Virus record (IMG/VR): IMGVR_UViG_3300044491_000037
Coordinates: 1-23,304 of that record
Source: a virus
Reading direction: 5' to 3' (one strand)
Length of the DNA stretch: 23,304 nt
Both the position numbers and the translations under genes were made by a program. The notes beneath the pieces are model-generated. The model made no database searches and was not told the DNA's origin. It saw nothing but the letters and a program-made list of their open reading frames with translations. Below, in pieces: positions 1 through 7,193 of this stretch; positions within the stretch are counted from its first letter, which is position 1; each line of letters opens with the position of its first letter.

Positions 1-222
1 AATTCGGTATGAGGATGCAAAAGGTATGTTCGTCCAATTTAAATCAAACAACTCTATCTGATACCATTCTATCTCTTCTCTAGAGTTAAACAAAGACATC
101 TCTACTTTAACTACACCAGCTACATGAGAAGGTTTAACTTCGGGATAAGCTGGTGTCATTTCATGTGCTGAAGTGGAAAATGAGAATAGTAGAAAGAGTA
201 CTACAAGCCTACTTAGCAACAC
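1..222 (-). CDS. Partial exported protein (3' end beyond left edge)
   Basis: A frame opens just before the end of the preceding gene and runs off the left edge (74 codons visible). The best start is GTG at 222 (AGG six bases upstream; TTG at 219 is an alternative), with a signal peptide LLSRLVVLFLLFSFSTSA and cleavage before HE. The mature part reads MTPAYPEVKPSHVAGVVKVE, then MSLFNSREEIEWYQIELFDL. This V-x-x-V-x-(M/L)-x-L-x-N-x-R-x-x-x-x-x-(F/Y)-x-(I/V) strand pattern looks like the first immunoglobulin-like domain of periplasmic chaperones or similar secreted beta proteins. No ATG with a good ribosome site is present, so the start is uncertain. It overlaps the upstream gene by 14 bases. Confidence 0.6.
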   Translation of the reverse strand, partial: MLLSRLVVLFLLFSFSTSAHEMTPAYPEVKPSHVAGVVKVEMSLFNSREEIEWYQIELFDLNWTNIPFASSYRI

Positions 223-709
223 AGCTGGCCTGTACTAGAGCAGTATAGACCCCTCCAGCGAAAGGTTTAGATGCTCCGTAAGTAGCACTAGAAGCTGTAG
301 AGAACCATGTTGACCCTGCAAGTGTTAAATCAAAGATTGTTGTGCTGTCTACTACTACTTTAGCCGCTTCATATGCTGACATACCAGATACAGAAGTTTG
401 TGTAACACTCGTACTACCTGTCCAAGCAACTGTGTCGTTAAGTGGAGGAGAAGAACTAAATGATGTAGGGTGAGTTATGTTAGCTGTGTAGCTGTCTGCT
501 ATAGATACATCAAACCTAATGACAGGTAGAACACCACCATCAGCAGGTGTAGTGCTTAACTTACTAGCTATAGGGTTTCCATATACCCCATCTTTAGTTG
601 TTTGTATTACACACTTAGCTTCTACATTACCTGTTATGGGTGTGTTTGCTAGTGCAGGTAAAGCGAACAGTGATAGTACTGTTACTAGATACTTCATATT
701 AAACCTCAT
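209..709 (-). CDS. Exported pilin-like or spore-coat-U-like protein
   Basis: This 166-residue protein has a signal peptide (MRFNMKYLVTVLSLFALPALA, cleavage before NTPITG); a second ATG at 697 is possible. The mature part is all-beta in pattern: ITGNVEAKCVIQTTKDGVYG at the start and VYTALVQASCVAK at the end, with one Cys near each end that could form a disulphide clamping the domain. Such a small beta domain with an N-terminal A-x-C and a C-terminal A-x-C is reminiscent of secreted pilin or spore-coat-U-type subunits. The start overlaps the previous stop by four bases. Function unknown; structural similarity to fimbrial subunits is inference. Confidence 0.72.
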   Translation of the reverse strand: MRFNMKYLVTVLSLFALPALANTPITGNVEAKCVIQTTKDGVYGNPIASKLSTTPADGGVLPVIRFDVSIADSYTANITHPTSFSSSPPLNDTVAWTGSTSVTQTSVSGMSAYEAAKVVVDSTTIFDLTLAGSTWFSTASSATYGASKPFAGGVYTALVQASCVAK

Positions 710-1575
710 TTATTATACTGCATATCGACCATCTGTTCGTGCAGTACCTGTTGTGCTAAATTATTTCTTAGGGCTTTCTTGTTGTCAGGTATTGTACCAT
801 CTTGTAGTCCAGCCGCATCATTTAATGTACCGCCGTTTATGTTGGCATTGTAGTACATAGCGATATTAGTTTGTTGGTTTATAGACATTATTATGTCGTC
901 TTGACCTTGTGACTTAAATAGAGTTAGAGCATTAGAAGAAGCAGTTAGACCCATCTCTATACGTGTGTCTTCTTCTTCCTCTTCTTCGTCAACTATAACT
1001 TTACCATCTTCGTCATACTGAAACTCTTCAGCCTCTAGTGTATCTGTAACTGCATCATCTTCTAGTGCATCATATACTACAACTTCTGGTAACTCTGGCA
1101 TAGGCTTAACGTAACCTGCACATGATGGATCAGACTGTGGATCATAGCACTTATCTACCCTGTAGGAGTAAATAACAACTGCATCTTCCACACTGCCTTC
1201 TCCTTCCACTTCAATCGAACCTGTACCCCAATTTGAAGCTGGAATGTTCGAAACTGGAAACGACTTTACAATGGTATTACCAGCTACCCCCGACCAGTCA
1301 TCTGTTTCTCTGAAGATATATCCATCACCATTAGCGTTAAGATTACCAACGTGTACTTTCATATCAGCATCTGGATCTTTAACAGTTGTGTATCTATACA
1401 TTAAACCGTTTATGTCTACACCAGAAATGCTAGGTAAGATACTATCCATACCCCAACCTAAAGAAGTACTAGCCGCATTACCTGTTGACCCGTATGTATA
1501 AGGGTCAGAGTAACAATAAGAAGGCAAGGCTACTAAAAATAACACCCAAGCCAATCTTTGTCTCACCATTCTCAT
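706..1575 (-). CDS. Exported acidic phage protein of unknown function
   Basis: This 289-residue protein starts at an ATG with AGAGGA about eight bases upstream, which supports a true 71-base overlap with the previous gene. It has a signal peptide (MRMVRQRLAWVLFLVALPSY, probable cleavage near CYS-D). The mature part has GWGMDSILPSISGVDINGLM, a beta-rich central segment, a Cys pair (KCYDPQSDPSC), then a very acidic linker with six Glu (VDEEEEEEDTRIEMG, about 198-212) and a helical end rich in Asn and Gln. The acidic linker could bind Ca2+ or join two domains. It is part of a run of exported proteins at the end of the tail operon. No family is recognised. Confidence 0.72.
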   Translation of the reverse strand: MRMVRQRLAWVLFLVALPSYCYSDPYTYGSTGNAASTSLGWGMDSILPSISGVDINGLMYRYTTVKDPDADMKVHVGNLNANGDGYIFRETDDWSGVAGNTIVKSFPVSNIPASNWGTGSIEVEGEGSVEDAVVIYSYRVDKCYDPQSDPSCAGYVKPMPELPEVVVYDALEDDAVTDTLEAEEFQYDEDGKVIVDEEEEEEDTRIEMGLTASSNALTLFKSQGQDDIIMSINQQTNIAMYYNANINGGTLNDAAGLQDGTIPDNKKALRNNLAQQVLHEQMVDMQYNK

Positions 1576-2056
1576 CGAACATCCTCTCGATTACATTATT
1601 CTGGTCACGTTCTATTGCTTCTTCAACTGCTTCCATTTCCCATGCAAGTCTAGCTTTATCGCCTACCAACCCATCCTTAGGACAGGGAGTCCCTGCGTTG
1701 AGCATAGCTTCAAACACTCTTTCGTCCTGACACATTACAGATACAGCGGCAACCTTCATACCCATATCATACATAGTCTTAGCGTTCTTTAACTTCTCAC
1801 AGTTCATATCCCTTACTGTACGACCAGCAGAGATACCTAGTATTTGTGTTTGCACAGCACCAGCTACACCTACAGTACATAGGTCGCTATTACTTGAACT
1901 AATCTGTGGTGATATAGCAGAAGGTGGTGGACTATTAATCGTAGTGTCCATTGATCCATCAGAAGTTATTGTACTATTACTGTCGGTGTAAATCGTATCG
2001 TCAGCATATACAGTACTACCAATTATCAGGGTAAGTAGTATAAGTAAGTGTTTCAT
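1505..2056 (-). CDS. Exported phage protein of unknown function
   Basis: This 183-residue protein has a clear signal peptide (MKHLLILLTLIIGSTVYA, cleavage before DD). It then has a Thr/Ser/Pro-rich stretch (19-57), a conserved-looking core (DLCTVGVAGAVQTQILGISA, then RDMNCEKLKNAKTMYDMGMK and VMCQDERVFEAMLNAGTPCP) with four Cys that could pair in the periplasm, an acidic helix, and a hydrophobic end (LGVIFSSLAFLLLL) that may anchor it. The start overlaps the previous stop by four bases (ATGA). The C-terminus overlaps the next gene by 71 bases. I recall the core from other marine phages but know no function. A periplasmic or outer-membrane role in late infection is inferred. Confidence 0.75.
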   Translation of the reverse strand: MKHLLILLTLIIGSTVYADDTIYTDSNSTITSDGSMDTTINSPPPSAISPQISSSNSDLCTVGVAGAVQTQILGISAGRTVRDMNCEKLKNAKTMYDMGMKVAAVSVMCQDERVFEAMLNAGTPCPKDGLVGDKARLAWEMEAVEEAIERDQNNVIERMFDENGETKIGLGVIFSSLAFLLLL

Positions 2057-2277
2057 TTTCTCTCCACGAGTCTATCTAACTTTTCCTCTATTCTATCAAA
2101 CTTGCTCATTATTTGACTAAGGACTTGATTTGAGTCAGCCTTAGTAACGTAGTCTTCTCTAGTTCTATTTAAGAGTATACGTAGTCTACTTAACTCTACT
2201 ACATAACCTCTCAATACAAAACCAATAAAACCTATACCAAAAGTTAATACACTACTCCACAGGTCTGTCATTTCCAT
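2053..2277 (-). CDS. Small membrane protein with coiled coil
   Basis: The longer frame begins at 2295; the ATG at 2277 has GGAG eight bases upstream (2286-2289) and forms TAATG with the previous stop, so it is preferred, giving 74 residues. Residues about 5-25 (LWSSVLTFGIGFIGFVLRGY) form one membrane segment. The rest is charged and helical (EDYVTKADSNQVLSQIMSKF, then DRIEEKLDRLVERK), a probable coiled coil. This layout is seen in phage XhlA-type and other holin-accessory proteins, and the gene leads the exported-protein cluster. A role in lysis or membrane anchoring is possible; no lysin is visible in the window. The family resembles small phage proteins I recall, without assigned function. 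Confidence 0.7.
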   Translation of the reverse strand: MEMTDLWSSVLTFGIGFIGFVLRGYVVELSRLRILLNRTREDYVTKADSNQVLSQIMSKFDRIEEKLDRLVERK

Positions 2278-2945
2278 TATCTTAACTCCGCCCATTGTTC
2301 GAAGCTAGTACTAGTAATTTTATAGTAGTGGCCTACTGGAACAATAAAAGCTATGGTGTTTCTTGATTGCCCAAATATACCCATTGCGTGTTGTATAGTT
2401 ACCCACGTACTTCCATTTGTAGACACTTGTACTAACCCTTGAGTAGAAGCAGTTATTGCTACTTGTATAGGTCTTGATGTAGTATTTTCATAAGATGTAT
2501 TACCAGACCTAGAACCCCCAAGGTTTTGCCAAGTTTGACCGTATCCTATACTATTAGCGTTAAAGTACGTACTGATAGCACCAGCAATTTTAGCTGGAGA
2601 TACTAGACTTTCAGTAGTTCCTGTACCTGTATTCCAGATACTTTGTGTTTGATCCCCAAGAAGTCCAGTTGTTGAACCACCTGATGATACTAGGAGTGTA
2701 TCATTAAGTATAGAGGTTACACCTGTTGATTGGTTTATGTATATTACATCTATCCAAGAGCTATCAGTTTCGTCTCTTATCTTAAGTATGTTGTTAGTTA
2801 CATCGTACCAAAACATATTGGCATAAGTTGTTGAAGGAGCGGAAGACCCACTATTGTTACTAGCAAGGGCTTGCAATCCATTGTTTATATCAGATCTTGC
2901 GCTACTAGCAGTCTGGTTAGCTATAGAAAAGTCATGTTGTGACAT
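2277..2945 (-). CDS. Fibre or tail-tip appendage protein
   Basis: This 222-residue protein starts at an ATG with GGAG nine bases upstream. It begins MSQHDFSIANQTASSARSDI followed by a helical Asn/Ser-rich segment and MFWYDVTNNILKIRDETDSS, a head I associate with phage tail proteins. The second half has IGYGQTWQNLGGSRSGNTSY, then NTIAFIVPVGHYYKITST, resembling a C-terminal fibre domain with a W-Q-x-L-x-x-SR...Y-x-N-x-T-x-RPI strand and a final VP-x-GH-x-Y-K. There is no signal peptide. It lies right after the tip protein, where side fibres or receptor-binding proteins are often encoded. Its stop shares one base with the next start. Confidence 0.72.
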   Translation of the reverse strand: MSQHDFSIANQTASSARSDINNGLQALASNNSGSSAPSTTYANMFWYDVTNNILKIRDETDSSWIDVIYINQSTGVTSILNDTLLVSSGGSTTGLLGDQTQSIWNTGTGTTESLVSPAKIAGAISTYFNANSIGYGQTWQNLGGSRSGNTSYENTTSRPIQVAITASTQGLVQVSTNGSTWVTIQHAMGIFGQSRNTIAFIVPVGHYYKITSTSFEQWAELR

Positions 2946-2948
2946 ATA

Positions 2949-5624
2949 TTAGTACTCCACTGTGGCACTAAGTGCCGATATATTAGGGGTTACTGACCCA
3001 TTGAAATTAAAGAGTCTAACTCTAAACTCTACAAACCTACCTACAATCTCTCCAGAAGCATCTATGAAAGTTGCACTAGCTAAATTAGATACTGTATCTG
3101 CGGCCCTAGCTTGTACTCTAACACCATAGTCTGTAAACCCTGCGTTTTCATCAGTCCAAGTATCAAAGTTATCAGGCCAAGTATCCCAGTTGTAAGGTAT
3201 ATCATCCCAGTTTAATTCTCCGTTAACAGCATCTGCATGTTTACGAGATACAGTAATATTATAAGATAGTCTAACTGTACGAGATGTACCTACATCAAAA
3301 TAACTACTACCTCCGTGATTAAAGTCATAGACCCCAACGGAATTTACGTTAGCATAGGTAGTCATAAATAAGTTACCACCTGAAACGGTAAGGTTAGTCT
3401 TAGATCCACTGAAGTTTGGATTTTCTGTGTCTGTATCAGACTGACCTAGAGTTGGTAACTCAGAGGGGGTAATAACAACAGCAGTTGCTGTAGTACTTTC
3501 GTTACCTGTTTTATCCACAGCTGACACAAAGAACTTACCAGCAAGTGCAGGGAAGGAAACAGACGTAGCTGGTCTAGCAATCTTATCTACCTTCACTAAA
3601 GTAGAAGCGTCTCCAAAGTTAGATGAAGAGTTCGATGAATAGTAAAGTTTATAGTGTGATAAATCTAAAGCAGTAACTGGCGACCAGTTAAAGAAAGCAG
3701 TACCCCCCGATAGTAAATGGGTTAGGTTAGTAGGTGCAGAAGGTGGCGTAGTATCATGTGTTACGTTAAAGGTAGTTGTAATTGTAGTACCCTTGTAACC
3801 AAGAGCATTAACAGGCGTAACTGATATAGTATAGTTTATAGGTGGCTCATTTACTTGAGGGGCATCTATACCTACTACTTCAAACCTAGCCGCTGTATTA
3901 CCTTCATTAACAAGAATAGCTTGACCTACAGACTTAAACTCTGTGTCACTTGTTTTCTTGTACTTAACAATAACTGATTCTACACGTTCTATCTCGTTTG
4001 ACGTTGCTTCTATAACAAGTACGTTAACAACACTCTCGTTAACTTCTCTATACTCTTTACTTACAGTGACACCAACATTAGGCACATCGTAGTAAGGCAG
4101 AAGTGTAGTGTTGTTATTAATAATATCTTGTTCGTCTGCTTCAGTAAAACCAAAAGCGGCTTCACTACTTTCTCTTAAAGTTAGAGAAACTCTCAAGTCT
4201 CCTTCATCTACGTTAGGAGATAACTTCCAATCAGTAACTTCAAAGGTCTTTTCATTACCTGTAGTCCATCCGTATCTGTCGTTTCTAAACTTAACAAAAT
4301 CACCAACCTCAATATCTAGAGCGTTTAACCCAAACTCTGCACTTAGAGTAAGTTGTTCTCTGTTTCTAAATAACATCTGCTTTGCAAGTCTTTGAGCCGC
4401 AATATAGTTAGTAGTATAAGGTAAAGCTAAATCTAATACAGATTCTACATTGTTATCTTCAGTCAGAAAAACCTCAGAGTTAATTTGAGGATAATCCGCA
4501 CTAATATAACCATCATCTTTATCTATAAACGTGCCTCTAACTGCATTAAAGTTATTTGACATAGACATCTTAGTGTCAAGAGAGATTCCACTTCTAAGAT
4601 CATCTAACGTAAGTATTTTAGTAGGAGCAACAAAATCACCAGCAAATAGTCTCCAAGACCCAGCACCCCAGAATAAAGTACCCCCACATGAAGTCATCAT
4701 TTCTTGTAGCACAGTACCAGAGTTTTGACTTGCTTGCACTACACCGTTAATAGTATATTGCTTTGACCCATCAGATAGTATTGTAGTGTCTTCACATACA
4801 GAAGCGGCTTCCTCAAAGGTAGCATAATCAATACTACTATCTTCTAAGCCATAGTCAGAAGTTATAAAGTCTCTTATTATCCAAGCGGCATTGTCAGTCC
4901 ACGTAGGAGATTGAGCTACACCATTAACAGTAGTTACTACTTTCTTTCCTTTTACTACAGCAGTTACTGTAGGGAGTCCATTTGCAAATGTATCTTTATC
5001 GTATTCAAACCTACAGTAAAGGTAAGCTATACTTTTACCTATAAAATCAGACTGTGCGCCTGTTTCAGAGTGAAGGGTTGTAGCTAAAGTTTGAGTAGAG
5101 TTAGCAAAAGTATCTGTAGCACTTGTTTGACTTCCATCATGTACATATATTTTAATCTTGTTGTCCCAAATAGGCTGAGTAACGTTTTCATTAGACATAG
5201 TAACTATCTGGTCGTTAAGATATATGCTCTCTACACTATCTATCTCGTGTCCAGCTAAAGATATTATTTGGTGTAGAATTTTATTATTACCACCAGAAAC
5301 TTCAGTAAAAGTAACTGTGCCGCCTTTCCTAGCTTTACCGTAAACGAATTGCATAGGAGCTAAAGCATTTTTAGTATTAACTTGAAGTCCGTTAGAATTA
5401 TTAGGGTTCTGGTCAGGCTTAGGAGTTAAAGCAGTTATTAAGGCTGTTGTTACCATAGATAGAGCTAGATAAGTTAAAGCATAAACTGTGTAGTAAGTAG
5501 CCGCAGAAGCTGAAGTACCCACTATAAAAGTTGTAATAGCTGATACAGGATCTTTAGGTGCTACTTCATGTATATTTCTATGTCGTAATACGTTAAAAGG
5601 AGTGTTGTGTTTATTTATTGACAT
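2949..5624 (-). CDS. Tail tip / host specificity protein (gpJ-like)
   Basis: This protein has 891 residues from the ATG at 5624; a TTG two codons earlier at 5630 is possible. Residues about 25-70 form two hydrophobic stretches rich in Ala, Thr and Tyr. A core follows: LAPMQFVYGKARKGGTVTF, then ILHQIISLAGHEIDSVESIY, characteristic of gpJ-type tip proteins. A fibronectin type III-like domain lies at about 625-715 (PPSAPTNLTHLL to an SVSFPALAG-like strand). The C-terminal part has a Trp-rich DDIPYNWDTWPDNFDTW repeat and ends in a beta-rich segment. It forms the distal tip and probably contributes to receptor contact. The N-terminal hydrophobic part is common in this family and may aid membrane passage. 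The start overlaps the NlpC-like gene by about ten bases. Confidence 0.88.
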   Translation of the reverse strand: MSINKHNTPFNVLRHRNIHEVAPKDPVSAITTFIVGTSASAATYYTVYALTYLALSMVTTALITALTPKPDQNPNNSNGLQVNTKNALAPMQFVYGKARKGGTVTFTEVSGGNNKILHQIISLAGHEIDSVESIYLNDQIVTMSNENVTQPIWDNKIKIYVHDGSQTSATDTFANSTQTLATTLHSETGAQSDFIGKSIAYLYCRFEYDKDTFANGLPTVTAVVKGKKVVTTVNGVAQSPTWTDNAAWIIRDFITSDYGLEDSSIDYATFEEAASVCEDTTILSDGSKQYTINGVVQASQNSGTVLQEMMTSCGGTLFWGAGSWRLFAGDFVAPTKILTLDDLRSGISLDTKMSMSNNFNAVRGTFIDKDDGYISADYPQINSEVFLTEDNNVESVLDLALPYTTNYIAAQRLAKQMLFRNREQLTLSAEFGLNALDIEVGDFVKFRNDRYGWTTGNEKTFEVTDWKLSPNVDEGDLRVSLTLRESSEAAFGFTEADEQDIINNNTTLLPYYDVPNVGVTVSKEYREVNESVVNVLVIEATSNEIERVESVIVKYKKTSDTEFKSVGQAILVNEGNTAARFEVVGIDAPQVNEPPINYTISVTPVNALGYKGTTITTTFNVTHDTTPPSAPTNLTHLLSGGTAFFNWSPVTALDLSHYKLYYSSNSSSNFGDASTLVKVDKIARPATSVSFPALAGKFFVSAVDKTGNESTTATAVVITPSELPTLGQSDTDTENPNFSGSKTNLTVSGGNLFMTTYANVNSVGVYDFNHGGSSYFDVGTSRTVRLSYNITVSRKHADAVNGELNWDDIPYNWDTWPDNFDTWTDENAGFTDYGVRVQARAADTVSNLASATFIDASGEIVGRFVEFRVRLFNFNGSVTPNISALSATVEY

Positions 5625-6028
5625 ACCCAAGCACTTTCTACATCTTCAATGTTTAATCTAATTAGACCTTCCCTGTTAAGGAAGACAGCCCTAGAGCCGA
5701 TGGAAATACCGAGTGCGACACCAGTTATCCAGCGACACCCTTTCTTAGTTGTAACAAGGCTACCAAACGTAGGTCTTTCAACTCTAGTTAGTTTAGTAGA
5801 CAAACCTTCATATAAGTTACTAAAACCAAAGTCGTCTCTCATACTTCTTGGACCTTTAGGATGTACACCATTACTTTGCATGTACAAACCTTCCCAATCA
5901 TCAGCATAACCTACACCATACATGGCTCTAAATGCACCGTTAGTAAAAGTGAAACAATCATGTACACCCCACTCAAAGGGTATACCTATCATTTTATCTA
6001 AGTAAGAGTTTAATTCTATTTTCCCCAT
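5615..6028 (-). CDS. NlpC/P60-like tail tip protein (DUF6950-like)
   Basis: This 137-residue protein has IPFEWGVHDCFTFTNGAF at about 16-33, where the P-F-x-W-G-x-x-DC motif provides the Cys of papain-like NlpC/P60 folds. The C-terminal half holds FGSLVTTKKGCRWITGVALG and IEDVESAWVC, in line with the DUF6950 family. No clear partner His follows the Cys in the usual G-H context, so peptidoglycan cleavage is uncertain; it may only keep the fold. It is encoded between the hub-like protein and the tip protein, the place held by the gpK-like peptidase in lambda-like tails. It overlaps the next gene start. Confidence 0.75.
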   Translation of the reverse strand: MGKIELNSYLDKMIGIPFEWGVHDCFTFTNGAFRAMYGVGYADDWEGLYMQSNGVHPKGPRSMRDDFGFSNLYEGLSTKLTRVERPTFGSLVTTKKGCRWITGVALGISIGSRAVFLNREGLIRLNIEDVESAWVCQ

Positions 6029-6609
6029 ACTACTTGTACATCTTGAATTGATTGTACGTAAGAAAAGAAAGTATCTCCATCATATCGGGATTGATGATTT
6101 TCATTCGTATATCTCCAGCCACTAGATCTTTCTAGTTCTATTAATTTACTCTCTACAGTCAAAGCAATCGTGCTTGACTCTGCTTCGTCAACTATTGACA
6201 TCTTATCCATTTTACCAGAGAATATCTCTACAACAGATGAGTCACTTTGTTCGCCTAAGTACAATCTCATTACTCTTCTTTGATAAGGTTCTTGTAAGGC
6301 TAGTGAAACTATGGAAGTTGGTATACCTGATAGAGTTAATTCTACAGACTTAGACGATAGATCTCCTACCTCTTCTAGATCACCAATAGTAAGTAAACTA
6401 CCTGTACCAGTAAATACTTGATCGCTACCTTGCACGTTAATGGTTCTGTCACCTATGCCAGTCCACATACGTAAGGGACCAATATCTACAGTATCTCCGT
6501 TTATATCTGTAGTAGTTCTAGTATCAAACATAAGCTCTACAGCAAAGTAAGGTTGTATTTTATCTCCAATAAGAGCAGACAGTAGTGAGGAAGGTATTGC
6601 TCTACTCAT
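6016..6609 (-). CDS. Baseplate hub-like tail protein (DUF2163-like)
   Basis: This 197-residue protein begins MSRAIPSSLLSALIGDKIQP and contains YFAVELMFDTRTTTDINGDT, then SVELTLSGIPTSIVSLALQE and RRVMRLYLGEQS, with a final GDTFFSYVQSIQDVQVVWGK. The middle S-x-x-x-x-L-x-G block, a KM-D-x-M-x-I-x-D segment and the terminal GD-x-x-(F/Y)-x-Y(V/I)-x-x-(L/I)-QD resemble the DUF2163 family, which includes the hub protein of gene transfer agents. It overlaps the preceding gene by four bases (ATGA) and the next by 13. It should sit at the tail tip between the distal ring and the NlpC/P60-like protein. Confidence 0.72.
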   Translation of the reverse strand: MSRAIPSSLLSALIGDKIQPYFAVELMFDTRTTTDINGDTVDIGPLRMWTGIGDRTINVQGSDQVFTGTGSLLTIGDLEEVGDLSSKSVELTLSGIPTSIVSLALQEPYQRRVMRLYLGEQSDSSVVEIFSGKMDKMSIVDEAESSTIALTVESKLIELERSSGWRYTNENHQSRYDGDTFFSYVQSIQDVQVVWGK

Positions 6610-7193
6610 CCTACTACCTCCATCGCTCCAAATGATATACCAAAGAAACTTGCATTGTTAACCGACCAAGAAGTTTCATTAGCTGATAACCTAAAGACCC
6701 CAGCGGAATTAGTTAGGTTAGCTGATACACTTGATCTAGCTTTTCTTAACTTAGGCCATATCTCTAAAGTACCATCTCCAGATTGATCTTGTAATACTTT
6801 ATGTAGAGTAGAATCTGCGGCAGTACCTAACTGTATGTAGTCGCCAGCTTTAAGTGTACCAGTCATAGTTACAGCTACAGAACTAGCACCTACAGCACCT
6901 GTTATAGTAGCAGATGTTGCAGTACCCCTCACAGTCTTAGCTGATGGGTCGTTAAGTAGGAATGTACCTGACATACCCTTTAAGCTCATCAGGAAGCTAA
7001 TCCAAGCCTCTGCATCGTCTCTATTCAAAGGTGGTAAACTAATGTCAGCTTCCCACATCTCACCATCATAAGATTGTGTCTGTTGCTTATAAGTAAAAGG
7101 AGACATAGATACAGCAACTGTATTCTTAGCTCTTAGTTCAATACTAGCCATACCAATGTTAGTAGGTAAAGCAAGTGGGTAAGAAATAGCCAT
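6606..7193 (-). CDS. Distal-tail-like minor tail protein
   Basis: This 195-residue protein begins MAISYPLALPTNIGMASIEL and contains GEMWEADISLPPLNRDDAEA, then WISFLMSLKGMSGTFLLNDP and an inserted Ala/Thr/Gly-rich beta segment (about 95-130), ending FFGISFGAMEVVG. The W-x-A-x-x-x-LPP-(L/M)-xR-x-xA-x-x-W-x-x-F-x-x-x-L-x-G-x-x-G-x-F-x-L pattern is one I know from tail proteins encoded right after the tape measure, thought to be distal tail ring components. It shares one base with the tape measure stop. The structural role is inferred from position. Confidence 0.7.
   Translation of the reverse strand: MAISYPLALPTNIGMASIELRAKNTVAVSMSPFTYKQQTQSYDGEMWEADISLPPLNRDDAEAWISFLMSLKGMSGTFLLNDPSAKTVRGTATSATITGAVGASSVAVTMTGTLKAGDYIQLGTAADSTLHKVLQDQSGDGTLEIWPKLRKARSSVSANLTNSAGVFRLSANETSWSVNNASFFGISFGAMEVVG

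Noticed and set aside
519-860. Plus-strand 113-residue frame at the left end
   Set aside because: Crosses two well-supported minus-strand genes with signal peptides and has no ribosome site or domain.
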